Shown here: positions 33,885 through 41,626 of the stretch, piece by piece | Layout of the letters: the number at the start of each line of letters is the position of its first letter | Numbering within the stretch: the first letter of the stretch is position 1 | Source: Minwuia thermotolerans | GTDB lineage: Bacteria; Pseudomonadota; Alphaproteobacteria; Minwuiales; Minwuiaceae | Length of the DNA: 64,000 nt | Assembly (NCBI GenBank): GCA_021604565.1 | Contig: BQJF01000004.1 | Span: forward strand, 1-64,000 | Direction: 5' to 3' | Translations under genes and position numbers: made by a program | Notes under the pieces: generated by a model | What the model was told of the DNA's origin: nothing | Databases searched by the model: none | Seen by the model: the letters and a program-made list of their open reading frames with translations, nothing else

Positions 33885-34256
33885 ATGGACCATCCATACG
33901 GCAAGCTGATCGGCTTTCGTTTCACGGCGCAGGGGCAGGGCACCAGCACCATGGAACTGGCGGTGCGAGAGGATCTGATGAACCCGCACGGCGTAGTGCA
34001 TGGGGCGGCACTCTATTCGCTGGCCGATACCGGCATGGGTGCGGCGCTTTACGGCTTGCTGGAGAAGGGCGAGAGCTGCGCCACCATCAATTGTTCCATC
34101 AGCTATTTCCGGGGCGTGACCGGCGGCACGCTGACCTGCACTACCAAGGTGACCAACAAGGGGCGCAGCGTCGCCACACTGGACTCCGAGATATGGAACG
34201 ACGACAGGCTCGCCGCCACCGCCCACGGCCAGTTCTCCATCTTCCAGCGGCGGTAG
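33885..34256 (+). CDS. PaaI-type hotdog thioesterase
   Basis: The 123-residue single hotdog domain contains NPHGVVHGAALYSLADTGMGAAL (in part: HGVVHGAALYSLAD), the family nucleotide-binding and catalytic helix region, and an alternating beta sheet afterwards. Such proteins hydrolyse acyl- or phenylacetyl-CoA thioesters. A GGGGGGAGGAG run precedes the ATG at 33885. A second PaaI-like thioesterase lies at 38830. The substrate is unknown. Confidence 0.85.
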   Translation: MDHPYGKLIGFRFTAQGQGTSTMELAVREDLMNPHGVVHGAALYSLADTGMGAALYGLLEKGESCATINCSISYFRGVTGGTLTCTTKVTNKGRSVATLDSEIWNDDRLAATAHGQFSIFQRR

Positions 34257-34286
34257 GGGCTGATCCGCGGTCCAGCCGTCGGCGCC

Positions 34287-34438
34287 TGCGCGGCACGCCT
34301 GGGTACCCGGTTCAAGCCCGGGCACGACGTGGTTGGGAGTGGCCAGGTTGTCTCTCACTATCCACCCCATCAAGACGCCCGCGGACTTGATCCGCGGGCC
34401 CAGTCCTCCACATCTGCGCGGCACCCCTGGATACCCGG
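34287..34438. repeat. Interspersed GC-rich repeat copies and palindrome
   Basis: Two 24-base segments, at 34287-34310 and 34415-34438, match except for two positions. Between them is a palindrome with 9-base arms around CTTGA (34377-34385 and 34391-34399), a pattern seen often in alphaproteobacterial intergenic regions. Together with the larger palindrome at 34468 this fills the 310-base gap between the convergent thioesterase and enoyl-CoA hydratase genes, which holds no gene. Confidence 0.65.
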
Positions 34439-34467
34439 CATGAGCGGTGGGGCGGTTATTGTGGGGA

Positions 34468-34548
34468 CTGTTCCATCCCTCTCCCCCTCCCGGCCACCAC
34501 GCATGTATCCTGAAATGGGTGGCCGGGAGGGGGAGAGGGATGGAACAG
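34468..34548. repeat. Perfect 31-bp inverted repeat with 19-base loop
   Basis: Bases 34468-34498 are the exact reverse complement of 34518-34548. The 31-bp stem is rich in C and G tracts and encloses a 19-base loop. It lies between convergent genes and could end both transcripts as a cruciform or stem-loop, but there is no T tract in the right place for a classical terminator. It may be a palindromic mobile-type element (REP/MITE-like). Confidence 0.85.
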
Positions 34549-34566
34549 GCCGCAAAAAAAGTGCCT

Positions 34567-35331
34567 TCAGCTCTTAGCCTTCGCGGCGAAGAAGGCGTCG
34601 ATGAAACCCTGTGGCTCCCCCCTGGCGAAGGCTTCCTGCTGGCCCAGCACGGCGGCTCGGAAGGCTTCGTCGAAGCCTTTCAGCGCCACTTCCCGGAACC
34701 GCAGCTTGGTGCGTGCCCAGGCGGTGGGCAGCTTGCCCGCGAGCTGGCTGGCGAGGTCGCAGGCGGTGGAGATGACTTCCTCCGGCGGGACGACACGGTT
34801 CAGCAGGCCCAGGTGCTGTGCCTCGTCGGCGTCCATCAGCCGTCCGGTCATCGACAGTTCCTGATTCATCGACCAGCCGAGATGCAGGCTCATCCAGTAG
34901 GACCCCATGACACTGGGGATGCCGGCATTGATCTCCGGCTGGCCCAGGCGGACGCCGGGATGGGCAACGCGCAGGTCGGAGACCAGGCTCAACTGGAACC
35001 CGCCGCCGGTGGCGACGCCGTTCAGGGCGGCAATGACCGGTTTCTCCGTCATCAGGATCTGGCGATAGCAGTTGCAGACCCGCCCGAACCATTCCTCCAC
35101 CTCATGCACCTGCACGTCGCGGGCTTCCTGCAGGTCGACCCCGGCACAGAACGACCGGTCCCCCGCACCGGTCAGCACGATGCCCTTCACCGCCGGGTCG
35201 GCATCCAGCCGGATCAGCGTTTCCGCAAGCCCCCGCGCCAGATCGGCGCTGATGGCATTCAGGGCGTCCGGGCGGTTCAGGATCAGCAGGGCGATCTCCC
35301 CCCGCATCTCGGTCGTGACGGCGTCGTTCAT
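34567..35331 (-). CDS. Enoyl-CoA hydratase/isomerase family protein
   Basis: This 254-residue crotonase-family protein starts MNDAVTTEMRGEIALLILNRPDALNAI (in part: LLILNRPDALNAI). It has the oxyanion-hole loops DRSFCAGVDLQ (about 62-72) and AALNGVATGGGFQL (about 105-118). A GGGGAG precedes the ATG at 35331; the longer open frame upstream is not family-like. It is divergent from the dienelactone hydrolase. The substrate is unknown. Confidence 0.88.
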   Translation of the reverse strand: MNDAVTTEMRGEIALLILNRPDALNAISADLARGLAETLIRLDADPAVKGIVLTGAGDRSFCAGVDLQEARDVQVHEVEEWFGRVCNCYRQILMTEKPVIAALNGVATGGGFQLSLVSDLRVAHPGVRLGQPEINAGIPSVMGSYWMSLHLGWSMNQELSMTGRLMDADEAQHLGLLNRVVPPEEVISTACDLASQLAGKLPTAWARTKLRFREVALKGFDEAFRAAVLGQQEAFARGEPQGFIDAFFAAKAKS

Positions 35332-35473
35332 GCTTGCTCTCCCCTTCGTGCATGGCGCGCGCAATCCTTGCGCCGCAGCGGATCGGATGCAAGGCAGCGG
35401 CCTCTCGCCAATCCGTGATGTGCAACCTCCGCGCAAAGGCGCACAATTGCCGAAACAGGTGAGGAGCCAGGCC

Positions 35474-36359
35474 ATGAAACAGGACGAAATCGATCCCCGG
35501 GTCTTCGATCTCTATGACGAATACTGCCATTCGGAGATGTCGCGGCGGGAGTTTCTGGAACGTGCCGGAGCCATCACGCTGGTGGGCGGTCTCTCCGCCA
35601 TGGCCATGGCACAGGCCCTGCTGCCGCGTTACGCCGAGGCGCAGCAGATCTCCTTCACCGATCCACGCATCACGCCGCAGTACGTCGACTATGACTCCCC
35701 CGGCGGCACATCGGGCCGGATGCGTGGCTATCTGGTGAAGCCGGAGGGGGCGGGGCCGTTTCCCGCCGTCCTGGTGATCCACGAGAACCGGGGCCTGAAC
35801 CCGCATATCGAGGATGTGGCGCGGCGCATGGCGGTGGAGGGGTTTCTCACCCTGGCACCCGACGGCCTGTCACCGGTCGGCGGCTATCCCGGCAACGATG
35901 ATGCGGGCAAGGCGTTGCAGCGCAGTCTGGACCGGGATGAACTGCTGACCGACCTGCTGAACAGTGCCCGGTTCCTGAAGGCGCATCCGCTTTCCTCGGG
36001 CGCGCTTGGGGGCGACGGGCTTCTGCTTCGGCGGCGGGGCGGTGAACTACCTCGCCGTGCAGATGGGTCCGGACCTGCAGGCGGTGGTGCCGTTCTACGG
36101 TGCGGCCCCGGCGACCGTTGACGTGCCGCGTATCAAGGCGTCGGTACTGGTTCAATATGCCTCCGATGACCCCCGGATCAACGCCATGCGCCCGGACTTC
36201 GAGGCTGCGCTGAAAGCCGGCAACGTCGACTACGTGATGCACACCTATCCCGACACGCGGCATGGCTTTCACAACAACTCGACACCGCGGTACAACGCCG
36301 AGGCGGCGGCGCTGGCCTGGTCGCGGACGGTTGCGTTCTTCAGGGCGAAGCTTGGCTGA
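35474..36359 (+). pseudogene. Dienelactone hydrolase family protein with Tat-like signal, frameshifted
   Basis: The N-terminal half has a twin-Arg signal (MSRREFLERAGAITLVGGL region) and the alpha/beta-hydrolase front half (VLVIHENRGLNPHIEDVARR in part). The nucleophile segment GFCFGGGAVN and the Asp/His part (ASDDPR, TRHGFHNN) are encoded in the next frame up to 36359. One extra base near 36002 accounts for the break; removing one G there restores a normal SGRLGATGFCFGG sequence. So the reading frame ends before the catalytic Cys. The family hydrolyses dienelactones in aromatic degradation, but the exported form is likely a general esterase. Its 3' end overlaps the MocR gene by 20 bases. Confidence 0.85.
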
Positions 36360-37794
36360 AACCGGTCCCGGGCTTCCCGGCCACTTCCATCGCGCGTTCG
36401 AGGGTGGGGATGATGGCCGGGTCCAGGGTCTGCGCCACGTTGAAACGCATGAAACCGCTGGTGGCATCGCCGGGACTGAAGGCATTGCCGGGTGCCAGCA
36501 CGACGTTCTCCCGCAGGGCGGCGCGGGCGACGTCGGCGGCATCCAGCCCGTCAGGCAGCCGACACCAGAGGAACATCCCGGCCCCGGGTTCGATCCATGG
36601 TTTCAGACCCAGCGGGTGGAGCCGCCTGCTGACCGTCTCCATCGCCGTCGCCAGCCGGGCTCGAAGGCCGCTGGTGTGCCTGCGCCATGCGCCGTCCTGC
36701 AGCACGGCCAGCACCAGTTCCGCCGACAGGCCCCCGCCGCCGAACGAGGTCGCGATACGCAGGTCAACCAGTTCGCTGATCCAGTCCTGCCGCGCCGCGA
36801 TGAAACCGGTGCGCACCGCCGCTGACAGGGACTTGGAGAAGCTGCCGATGTGAATGACCCGCGCCAACCCGTCGAAGGCGGCAAGCCGGGGGGCCGGTTC
36901 ATGCTCGAAGTCGGCGAAGATATCATCCTCGATGATGATCAGATCGTGTGCTTCCGCATGTTTCAGCACCCGGTGGGCGATGACGGGTGACAGGGTCGCG
37001 CCGGTCGGATTGTGCAGTGCCGAGTTGGTGATGTAGAGCCGCGGCGCGTGATGTTTCAGAGCCTGTTCGAACCGGACAGGGTCGGGGCCGTCCGGGGTAT
37101 AGGGCACGCCGACAACCGTCACCCGATGGGCGCGCAGCATGGCGTGGAAGTTGAAATAGCAGGGGTCGTCCACCAGGACCGTATCGCCCGGCTGCAGCAG
37201 GAAGCGGCAGAGCAGGTCGATGGCCTGGGTGCCGGACTCGGTCAGCATGATCTGGCCGGGTGCCGCGACCACGCCCCTGTCCGCAAGCCGTCGTGAAATC
37301 ACCTGGCGCAGGCCCGGCAGGCCGAGCGATGTGCCGTAGTCGGTCAGACGGAAGTCGGCATCGCGTGCGACACGGCGCAGGGCGCGGCGGATCTCTGCCT
37401 CCGGCATCCAGGACGGGGGCAGCCAGCCGCACCCCGGTTTCGGCGTGGCTTCGTCCGCATCCAGCGATTGCCGCGCGATCCAGAGCGGATCGACATCCCG
37501 CTCCAGCTCCGGCGCGGTGTCTGCGATGGAGAACGGCGGCGGATGCCCGGCGACATAGAAACCCGAACCCCGCCGGGACTGGATCATGCCTTCCGCCACC
37601 AGTCGATCATAGGCATCGACGACGGTGGATCGTGACACTCCCATCCGGTCGGCCTGACCCCTGATCGAGGGCAGCCGCATGCCCGGCGTCATCTGGCGGC
37701 TGGCGATCTGCTGTCTGACCGTCTGCATCACCTGCCCGACAAGGGAGCCGGTCGCCGCTGCTCCATCATGCTGAATGCTCATCTGTATCGCCAT
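36340..37794 (-). CDS. MocR/PdxR-type GntR regulator with aminotransferase domain
   Basis: The 484-residue protein begins with a GntR winged helix (about 20-85; SIRGQADRMGVSRSTVVDAYDRL in part: GVSRSTVVDAYDRL). An aminotransferase fold-I domain follows, with the PLP lysine in SFSKSLSAAVRTGF (about 310-323). Such regulators bind PLP with an amino acid or amine and usually control a neighbouring gene. It is divergent from the DMT exporter at 37892. A dyad in the gap at 37800-37838 is the likely operator. Two starts (37794 and 37782) are possible. Confidence 0.9.
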   Translation of the reverse strand: MAIQMSIQHDGAAATGSLVGQVMQTVRQQIASRQMTPGMRLPSIRGQADRMGVSRSTVVDAYDRLVAEGMIQSRRGSGFYVAGHPPPFSIADTAPELERDVDPLWIARQSLDADEATPKPGCGWLPPSWMPEAEIRRALRRVARDADFRLTDYGTSLGLPGLRQVISRRLADRGVVAAPGQIMLTESGTQAIDLLCRFLLQPGDTVLVDDPCYFNFHAMLRAHRVTVVGVPYTPDGPDPVRFEQALKHHAPRLYITNSALHNPTGATLSPVIAHRVLKHAEAHDLIIIEDDIFADFEHEPAPRLAAFDGLARVIHIGSFSKSLSAAVRTGFIAARQDWISELVDLRIATSFGGGGLSAELVLAVLQDGAWRRHTSGLRARLATAMETVSRRLHPLGLKPWIEPGAGMFLWCRLPDGLDAADVARAALRENVVLAPGNAFSPGDATSGFMRFNVAQTLDPAIIPTLERAMEVAGKPGTGFSQASP

Positions 37795-37799
37795 TTGTT

Positions 37800-37838
37800 C
37801 CAGTACAGTTCGCGCATATTGTACTGAACTGTATCTGG
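37800..37838. promoter_or_regulatory. Divergent operator/promoter between MocR and the DMT exporter
   Basis: An inverted repeat has arms CCAGTACAGTT (37800-37810) and AACTGTATCTGG (37827-37838), around 16 bases. On the minus strand a TGGTCA-17 bases-TACAAT promoter for the regulator overlaps it (-10 at 37817-37822 approximately). This arrangement fits a MocR regulator that controls itself and the divergent transporter. Confidence 0.6.
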
Positions 37839-37891
37839 CGTGACCAGTCCCACGGCGTCAAGGTCCGGGCGCAACAGAGGGAGAGAGTCCG

Positions 37892-38752
37892 ATGGACAGC
37901 CGCACGGGTGCATGGATCTACGGGTTTGTCGGCGTCGCCATCTTCAGCGCCAGCCTGCCGGCCACACGTGTGGCCGTCGCGGATTTCGATCCGGTGTTCC
38001 TGACCCTGGCGCGGGCGGCGATAGCCGGTCTTGTAGGCGGTGCCTGCCTGTTGCTGCTGCGCCAGCGCCGTCCGGGTCGCGGAGACATGGTTTCCCTGCT
38101 GATCACGACGCTGGGTGTGGTCGTCGGCTTTCCGCTGCTGACAGCCCTGGCGCTGGAGCGCATCACGTCGGCTCATTCCATGGTCTTCATCGGGCTGCTG
38201 CCGCTGGCCACCGCCATCTTTGCCGTGGTGCGGGCCGGTGACCGGCCGCGCCTGGTATTCTGGCTGTTCTCCATCATCGGGGCCGCGCTGGTTGCCGGAT
38301 TTGCGCTGGCCGAGGATCTTTCCGCGTCCTGGAGCGGTGATCTGCTGATGCTCGGGGCGATTCTGGTCTGCGGGCTGGGCTATGCGGAGGGGGCGAAGCT
38401 CTCGCGTACACTCGGCGGCTGGCAGGTGATCTGCTGGGCGCTGGTGCTGGCGCTGCCGATGATGCTGCCGCTGGCACTGCTGGCCCAGCCGGAGACCTAT
38501 TCCGGCATCCCGCTCCCGGCCTGGGTTGCGCTCGGCTATGTCTCCCTGTTCAGCATGCTCATCGGCTTCGTGTTCTGGTATCGCGGTCTGGCGCAGGGCG
38601 GCATCGCGGCGGTGGGGCAGTTGCAACTGCTGCAGCCTTTCATGGGGCTGATGCTGGCGGCGGGCCTGCTGGGGGAGGCGGTCAGTCTGACCATGGCGCT
38701 TGTCTGCCTGGCTGTCGTGGCCTGTGTCGCCGGGGCACGCCGTTTCGCGTGA
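37892..38752 (+). CDS. DMT-superfamily (EamA) transporter
   Basis: The 286-residue protein has ten hydrophobic helices in two homologous EamA repeats: FVGVAIFSASLPATRVA in the first, and LLMLGAILVCGLGYAEGA opening the second. It is an inner-membrane exporter or importer of metabolites, in this family often amino acids or amines. It is divergent from a PLP-sensing MocR regulator, and so is probably induced by the ligand sensed there (inference). The ATG at 37892 is preceded by AGAGAG-type sequence. Confidence 0.88.
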   Translation: MDSRTGAWIYGFVGVAIFSASLPATRVAVADFDPVFLTLARAAIAGLVGGACLLLLRQRRPGRGDMVSLLITTLGVVVGFPLLTALALERITSAHSMVFIGLLPLATAIFAVVRAGDRPRLVFWLFSIIGAALVAGFALAEDLSASWSGDLLMLGAILVCGLGYAEGAKLSRTLGGWQVICWALVLALPMMLPLALLAQPETYSGIPLPAWVALGYVSLFSMLIGFVFWYRGLAQGGIAAVGQLQLLQPFMGLMLAAGLLGEAVSLTMALVCLAVVACVAGARRFA

Positions 38753-38829
38753 GGCCTGCTGCCGTCGGGATTGTGGCCGGAGCCCCGTTGGTCGAAGATG
38801 TGCCAGTGATCAGTGGGGGAGGTGCAGTC

Positions 38830-39276
38830 ATGACGGAACGGGTGCAGGGCGAGGGGTTCACGCTCGAGAAGGCGCGCAGGGCGGCAGAGACATGGTTCGC
38901 GCCCTGGGTGAAGGATCTCGGTCTGGTGGTGGAGGAGATCCGGCCGGGCTTCGTGCGGGTCAGGCTGCCGAACAATGCGCGGCTGAACCGGGTCGGCGGC
39001 ATTCTTTCCGGACAGGCCATGATGGCCGTGGCCGACACCGCGATGGTCTTCGCCGTCCGCTCCGCACTGCGCGGGGAGGCTGACATCGCAACTGTCCAAC
39101 AATCCACCAGTTTCTTCCGCGCCGTTGCCGATACGGACCTGATCTGCGAGGCGCAGGTCACCAAGGAAGGGCGCAGCATGATGTTCGGGGACTGCACGCT
39201 CTATGCGGATGGCCAGCAGGCGAAACCGGCGGCCCAGGCGACACTGGTTTATGCGGTAATACCGAAAAGAAAGTAA
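38830..39276 (+). CDS. PaaI-type hotdog thioesterase
   Basis: This 148-residue hotdog protein has the PaaI helix region with ILSGQAMMAVADTAMVFA, then QQSTSFFRAV and CEAQVTKEGRSMMFGDC strands. It is likely to act on acyl-CoA or aryl-CoA thioesters. I chose the ATG at 38830, with GGGGGAGG upstream; the longer frame runs from the end of the transporter gene. The last codons overlap the start of a palindrome-rich, AT-rich promoter region. Confidence 0.82.
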   Translation: MTERVQGEGFTLEKARRAAETWFAPWVKDLGLVVEEIRPGFVRVRLPNNARLNRVGGILSGQAMMAVADTAMVFAVRSALRGEADIATVQQSTSFFRAVADTDLICEAQVTKEGRSMMFGDCTLYADGQQAKPAAQATLVYAVIPKRK

Positions 39277-39296
39277 TATATTTACCGTGAAACCCC

Positions 39297-39325
39297 TTGT
39301 AGCGGTATAAATACCTATGTATATC
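39297..39325 (+). promoter_or_regulatory. Candidate promoter with palindrome before the small zinc protein
   Basis: TTGTAG (39297-39302) and TATATC (39320-39325) are separated by exactly 17 bases. Inside the spacer is a dyad GGTAT-AA-ATACC (39304-39315), and a related dyad GGTAATACC is at 39255-39263. A repressor binding in the spacer would block this promoter. The gene follows at 39354 after GGAGG. Confidence 0.45.
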
Positions 39326-39353
39326 TTCGGTATCACAACCGGAGGAATGAAGC

Positions 39354-39560
39354 ATGGGCAAGCGCAGAGGTCCCTATCGCGATGAGCGCCGTCGTACCAT
39401 CCTGGGTCCGCGATCAGGCCGTACTCTCAAGAAATGCCTGAATTATCAGGAATGTGGCAACGAGATCATGAGTCTCGGCGCACACCACCGCATGTGCAAC
39501 AGTTGCTGCGAGATGCCTGGCGACTATTCCCTGACCTTGCCGCCCGGCAGTATCCGGTAA
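39354..39560 (+). CDS. Small zinc-ribbon-like protein
   Basis: The 68-residue basic protein begins MGKRRGPYRDERRRTILG. It contains four or five cysteines in two clusters, CLNYQEC (about 28-34) and CNSCC (about 48-52), with a conserved-looking GAHHRMC between. This is a small zinc-binding fold of the kind found in phage and plasmid proteins and in some transcription regulators. A GGAGG at good spacing supports the start. Its function is not known; DNA or RNA binding is plausible from the charge. Confidence 0.6.
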   Translation: MGKRRGPYRDERRRTILGPRSGRTLKKCLNYQECGNEIMSLGAHHRMCNSCCEMPGDYSLTLPPGSIR

Positions 39561-39614
39561 AATCGCGCAATTACCGCAACAAGACCCTGTCGGGGCCCGT
39601 TCTCCGGAACCTGC

Positions 39615-40472
39615 TCAGCGTTCCGGACTCACGGTAACCATCTCGCCGTTCTCGAGCGGCACCCGAACGGTCCGGCCCCCCGCATCAAGGGTCAGCGGAC
39701 CCCTGACCTCTGCCGGCATTGGCAGCGTGGCGAGAACCCGCGCTGTCCCGCCGGACAGCGTGACAATGGCCAGTGACCGGCGCCCTACCTCCGGCAGCAG
39801 CAGATCGACGATCCCATTGCTGTCCCAGTCGAGCGTTGCGCTCAGATCCTGTATGCGGCTGCCGATCCGGTGATTGGAGAAGCCGTACTGTTCGCCCTTC
39901 GCGACCAGCTCTCCGCCGGCAAGTTGCCAGAACTGCAGCGTTCCGCCGATGTGAGGGGTGCGGACAATGGCGATTTCCGGGACACCATCACCATTGTAGT
40001 CGGCGATCCCCGCCGGATTGAGCCACCGGTTTCGTGTGCCGATCCAGGGTGTCCGGGCGATGGCCTGCAGGCGTCCGGCACGCAGGCCGAAAACCGCAAG
40101 GGCAGAACCCTTCTCCAGGTTCGATTGCACCACGATCAGTTCGTCCTGCCCGTTGCCGTTCAGGTCGGCAAGGCGGACGGTCAGATCCTCGAACACGGAA
40201 CGGCTGTCCAGCCGATGCCCGATGGTCCGGCCGTTGGTCAGGCGGGCGTAAAGCGTTCCGCCCTCGATCCGGTCGCCGAGGACACCGTGCCCGTAGCGGC
40301 GTACCGGCTGCCCCAGCCAGGCCGCCGTGATCAGTCCTGACCCCCTGACGGCCCTTGAATCGGGCAACAGGTCCTGGACACCTTCCGCGGCTGCCGCCGG
40401 GCCTGCCGGGAGCGCGAGAACCAGCCCAAAAAACAGGCATATCCGTACGAAATCGCGAATCGGGCGAAACAT
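39615..40472 (-). CDS. Exported FG-GAP/VCBS-repeat protein
   Basis: The 285-residue protein has an N-terminal signal peptide (FVRICLFFGLVLALPAGPAAA, in part). Three Asp/Asn-rich calcium-binding loops follow, DLNGNGQDE, DYNGDGVPE and DWDSNGIVD, spaced along beta strands as in the seven-bladed FG-GAP/VCBS propeller. It is therefore exported and probably binds calcium and another ligand. I chose the ATG at 40472, since the signal peptide follows it closely. It is divergent from the PAS_5 gene at 40594. The function is unknown. Confidence 0.7.
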   Translation of the reverse strand: MFRPIRDFVRICLFFGLVLALPAGPAAAAEGVQDLLPDSRAVRGSGLITAAWLGQPVRRYGHGVLGDRIEGGTLYARLTNGRTIGHRLDSRSVFEDLTVRLADLNGNGQDELIVVQSNLEKGSALAVFGLRAGRLQAIARTPWIGTRNRWLNPAGIADYNGDGVPEIAIVRTPHIGGTLQFWQLAGGELVAKGEQYGFSNHRIGSRIQDLSATLDWDSNGIVDLLLPEVGRRSLAIVTLSGGTARVLATLPMPAEVRGPLTLDAGGRTVRVPLENGEMVTVSPER

Positions 40473-40593
40473 GAGCAAATTTGTTCCCTTTTTGGTGTCC
40501 ACATACTCCATGCACCCGTTTTAGGAGTCCACATGCATCGGTGCCTGTCGTATGGGAAAGCGAAGCTTGGGGAGGCGCCGGAAAGAGGGACGC

Positions 40594-41178
40594 ATGTCGA
40601 CAAATTCGATGCTATGGGCGGAGGTCAGGACACCCGCCGGGGATCCGGAGTCACTCGAAAGCGGCCTGCAGTCGTTCCTCGATTACTGGTTGTCCCTGGA
40701 GAGGAAGCACGGCCGTCCCCCGCGCAAGAGCGAATTCGATCCGCTCGACGTCGCCCGGCTCTGGCGCGGTATCGCCGTGATCGAGGTGGTTCGCGAGGAA
40801 GGCAGGGACCATCGTTTCCTGTACAGGTTTCTCGGCACCAGCCATGATCACATCAATGGGGCCTCCTACAGCGGTCGTTTCGTCGATGAAACCCTGCCTG
40901 CGGCGGAGGTGGCCGCCATTCAGCCGATCTACAATGGCGTCATTCATGGAAAGCGACCGCACTACTGGCATCGTCGCGGACTGGCGGCAACCCTCGAACC
41001 CGCAGCCTATGAGCGGGTGCTGGCACCGTTCCTTGGCACGGGTGATCGTGTCGACTTCCTGATCGGCTACTGGCGGTGGCACTGGCGGACCGGCCTGCCC
41101 AGGGGCCTTCACCTGGTCCATGACAGCTCCAGCGCCGTGAACGGTCCACCAAAGACTTCAGCAAGCGACCCGACCTGA
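40594..41178 (+). CDS. PAS_5 domain-containing protein
   Basis: The 194-residue protein has the PAS_5 (PF07310) pattern. LDYWLSLERKHGRPPRKSEFDPLD in the first quarter (in part: GRPPRKSEFDPLDV) is followed by RFLYRFLGTSHDHINGASY with the typical FLGTS turn, and a terminal beta-strand region FLIGYWRWHW. This alphaproteobacterial family is a stand-alone sensory PAS domain, with no output domain here. A GAAAGAGGG precedes the ATG at 40594. It ends one base before the convergent DUF1489 gene. Confidence 0.82.
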   Translation: MSTNSMLWAEVRTPAGDPESLESGLQSFLDYWLSLERKHGRPPRKSEFDPLDVARLWRGIAVIEVVREEGRDHRFLYRFLGTSHDHINGASYSGRFVDETLPAAEVAAIQPIYNGVIHGKRPHYWHRRGLAATLEPAAYERVLAPFLGTGDRVDFLIGYWRWHWRTGLPRGLHLVHDSSSAVNGPPKTSASDPT

Positions 41179-41179
41179 T

Positions 41180-41626
41180 TCAGTAGACGCCGAGGTCGCG
41201 CAGCGCCACCTGCAGGTCCGGTGGCAGACCCTCCGCGTCGGTATGGGCGGAAAGGTCCGGCGGCGCATCCTTCGCCTCCAGATAGCGCCATCCCTGATGT
41301 GGCCGACGCAACCAGGGCTCCGTCCGGACCAGTTCGGGGGCCAGTACCAGGCCGCACTTGATGCCGGTCTCCGTTTCCACCCGGTCCAGTGCCACGATCC
41401 GCTGACGCACCCGGATCGCGCCCGCGATGATCCAGTAGAGTGAGCCCCCGGCAAGCACCTCCCCGTCCCGCCGTGGCCGGTTCCGGGTGACGTGACGCAA
41501 CTGCTCGCCGCGCGCCACGCGCTGGCCCTGCCAGAGTTCGAGCTGCTCCACCTGATCCACACCGACGCAGATCTTCAGCAGATGAACCACCTTTGGTGTT
41601 TCGCCGTCTGTTCTTCGGTCAGCCAT
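41180..41626 (-). CDS. DUF1489 family protein
   Basis: The 148-residue protein contains the DUF1489 signatures VVHLLKICVGVD, GSLYWIIAGAIRVRQRI, CGLVLAPELVRTEP and GWRYLEAKDAPPDL, which are strongly conserved in alphaproteobacteria. No function is established. Its start overlaps the stop of the DASS transporter by 8 bases, so it is the last gene of a carbonic anhydrase / transporter / DUF1489 operon. Confidence 0.88.
   Translation of the reverse strand: MADRRTDGETPKVVHLLKICVGVDQVEQLELWQGQRVARGEQLRHVTRNRPRRDGEVLAGGSLYWIIAGAIRVRQRIVALDRVETETGIKCGLVLAPELVRTEPWLRRPHQGWRYLEAKDAPPDLSAHTDAEGLPPDLQVALRDLGVY

Noticed and set aside
34468-34548. Large palindrome as a classical intrinsic terminator
   Set aside because: The T tract is on the wrong side for either gene.
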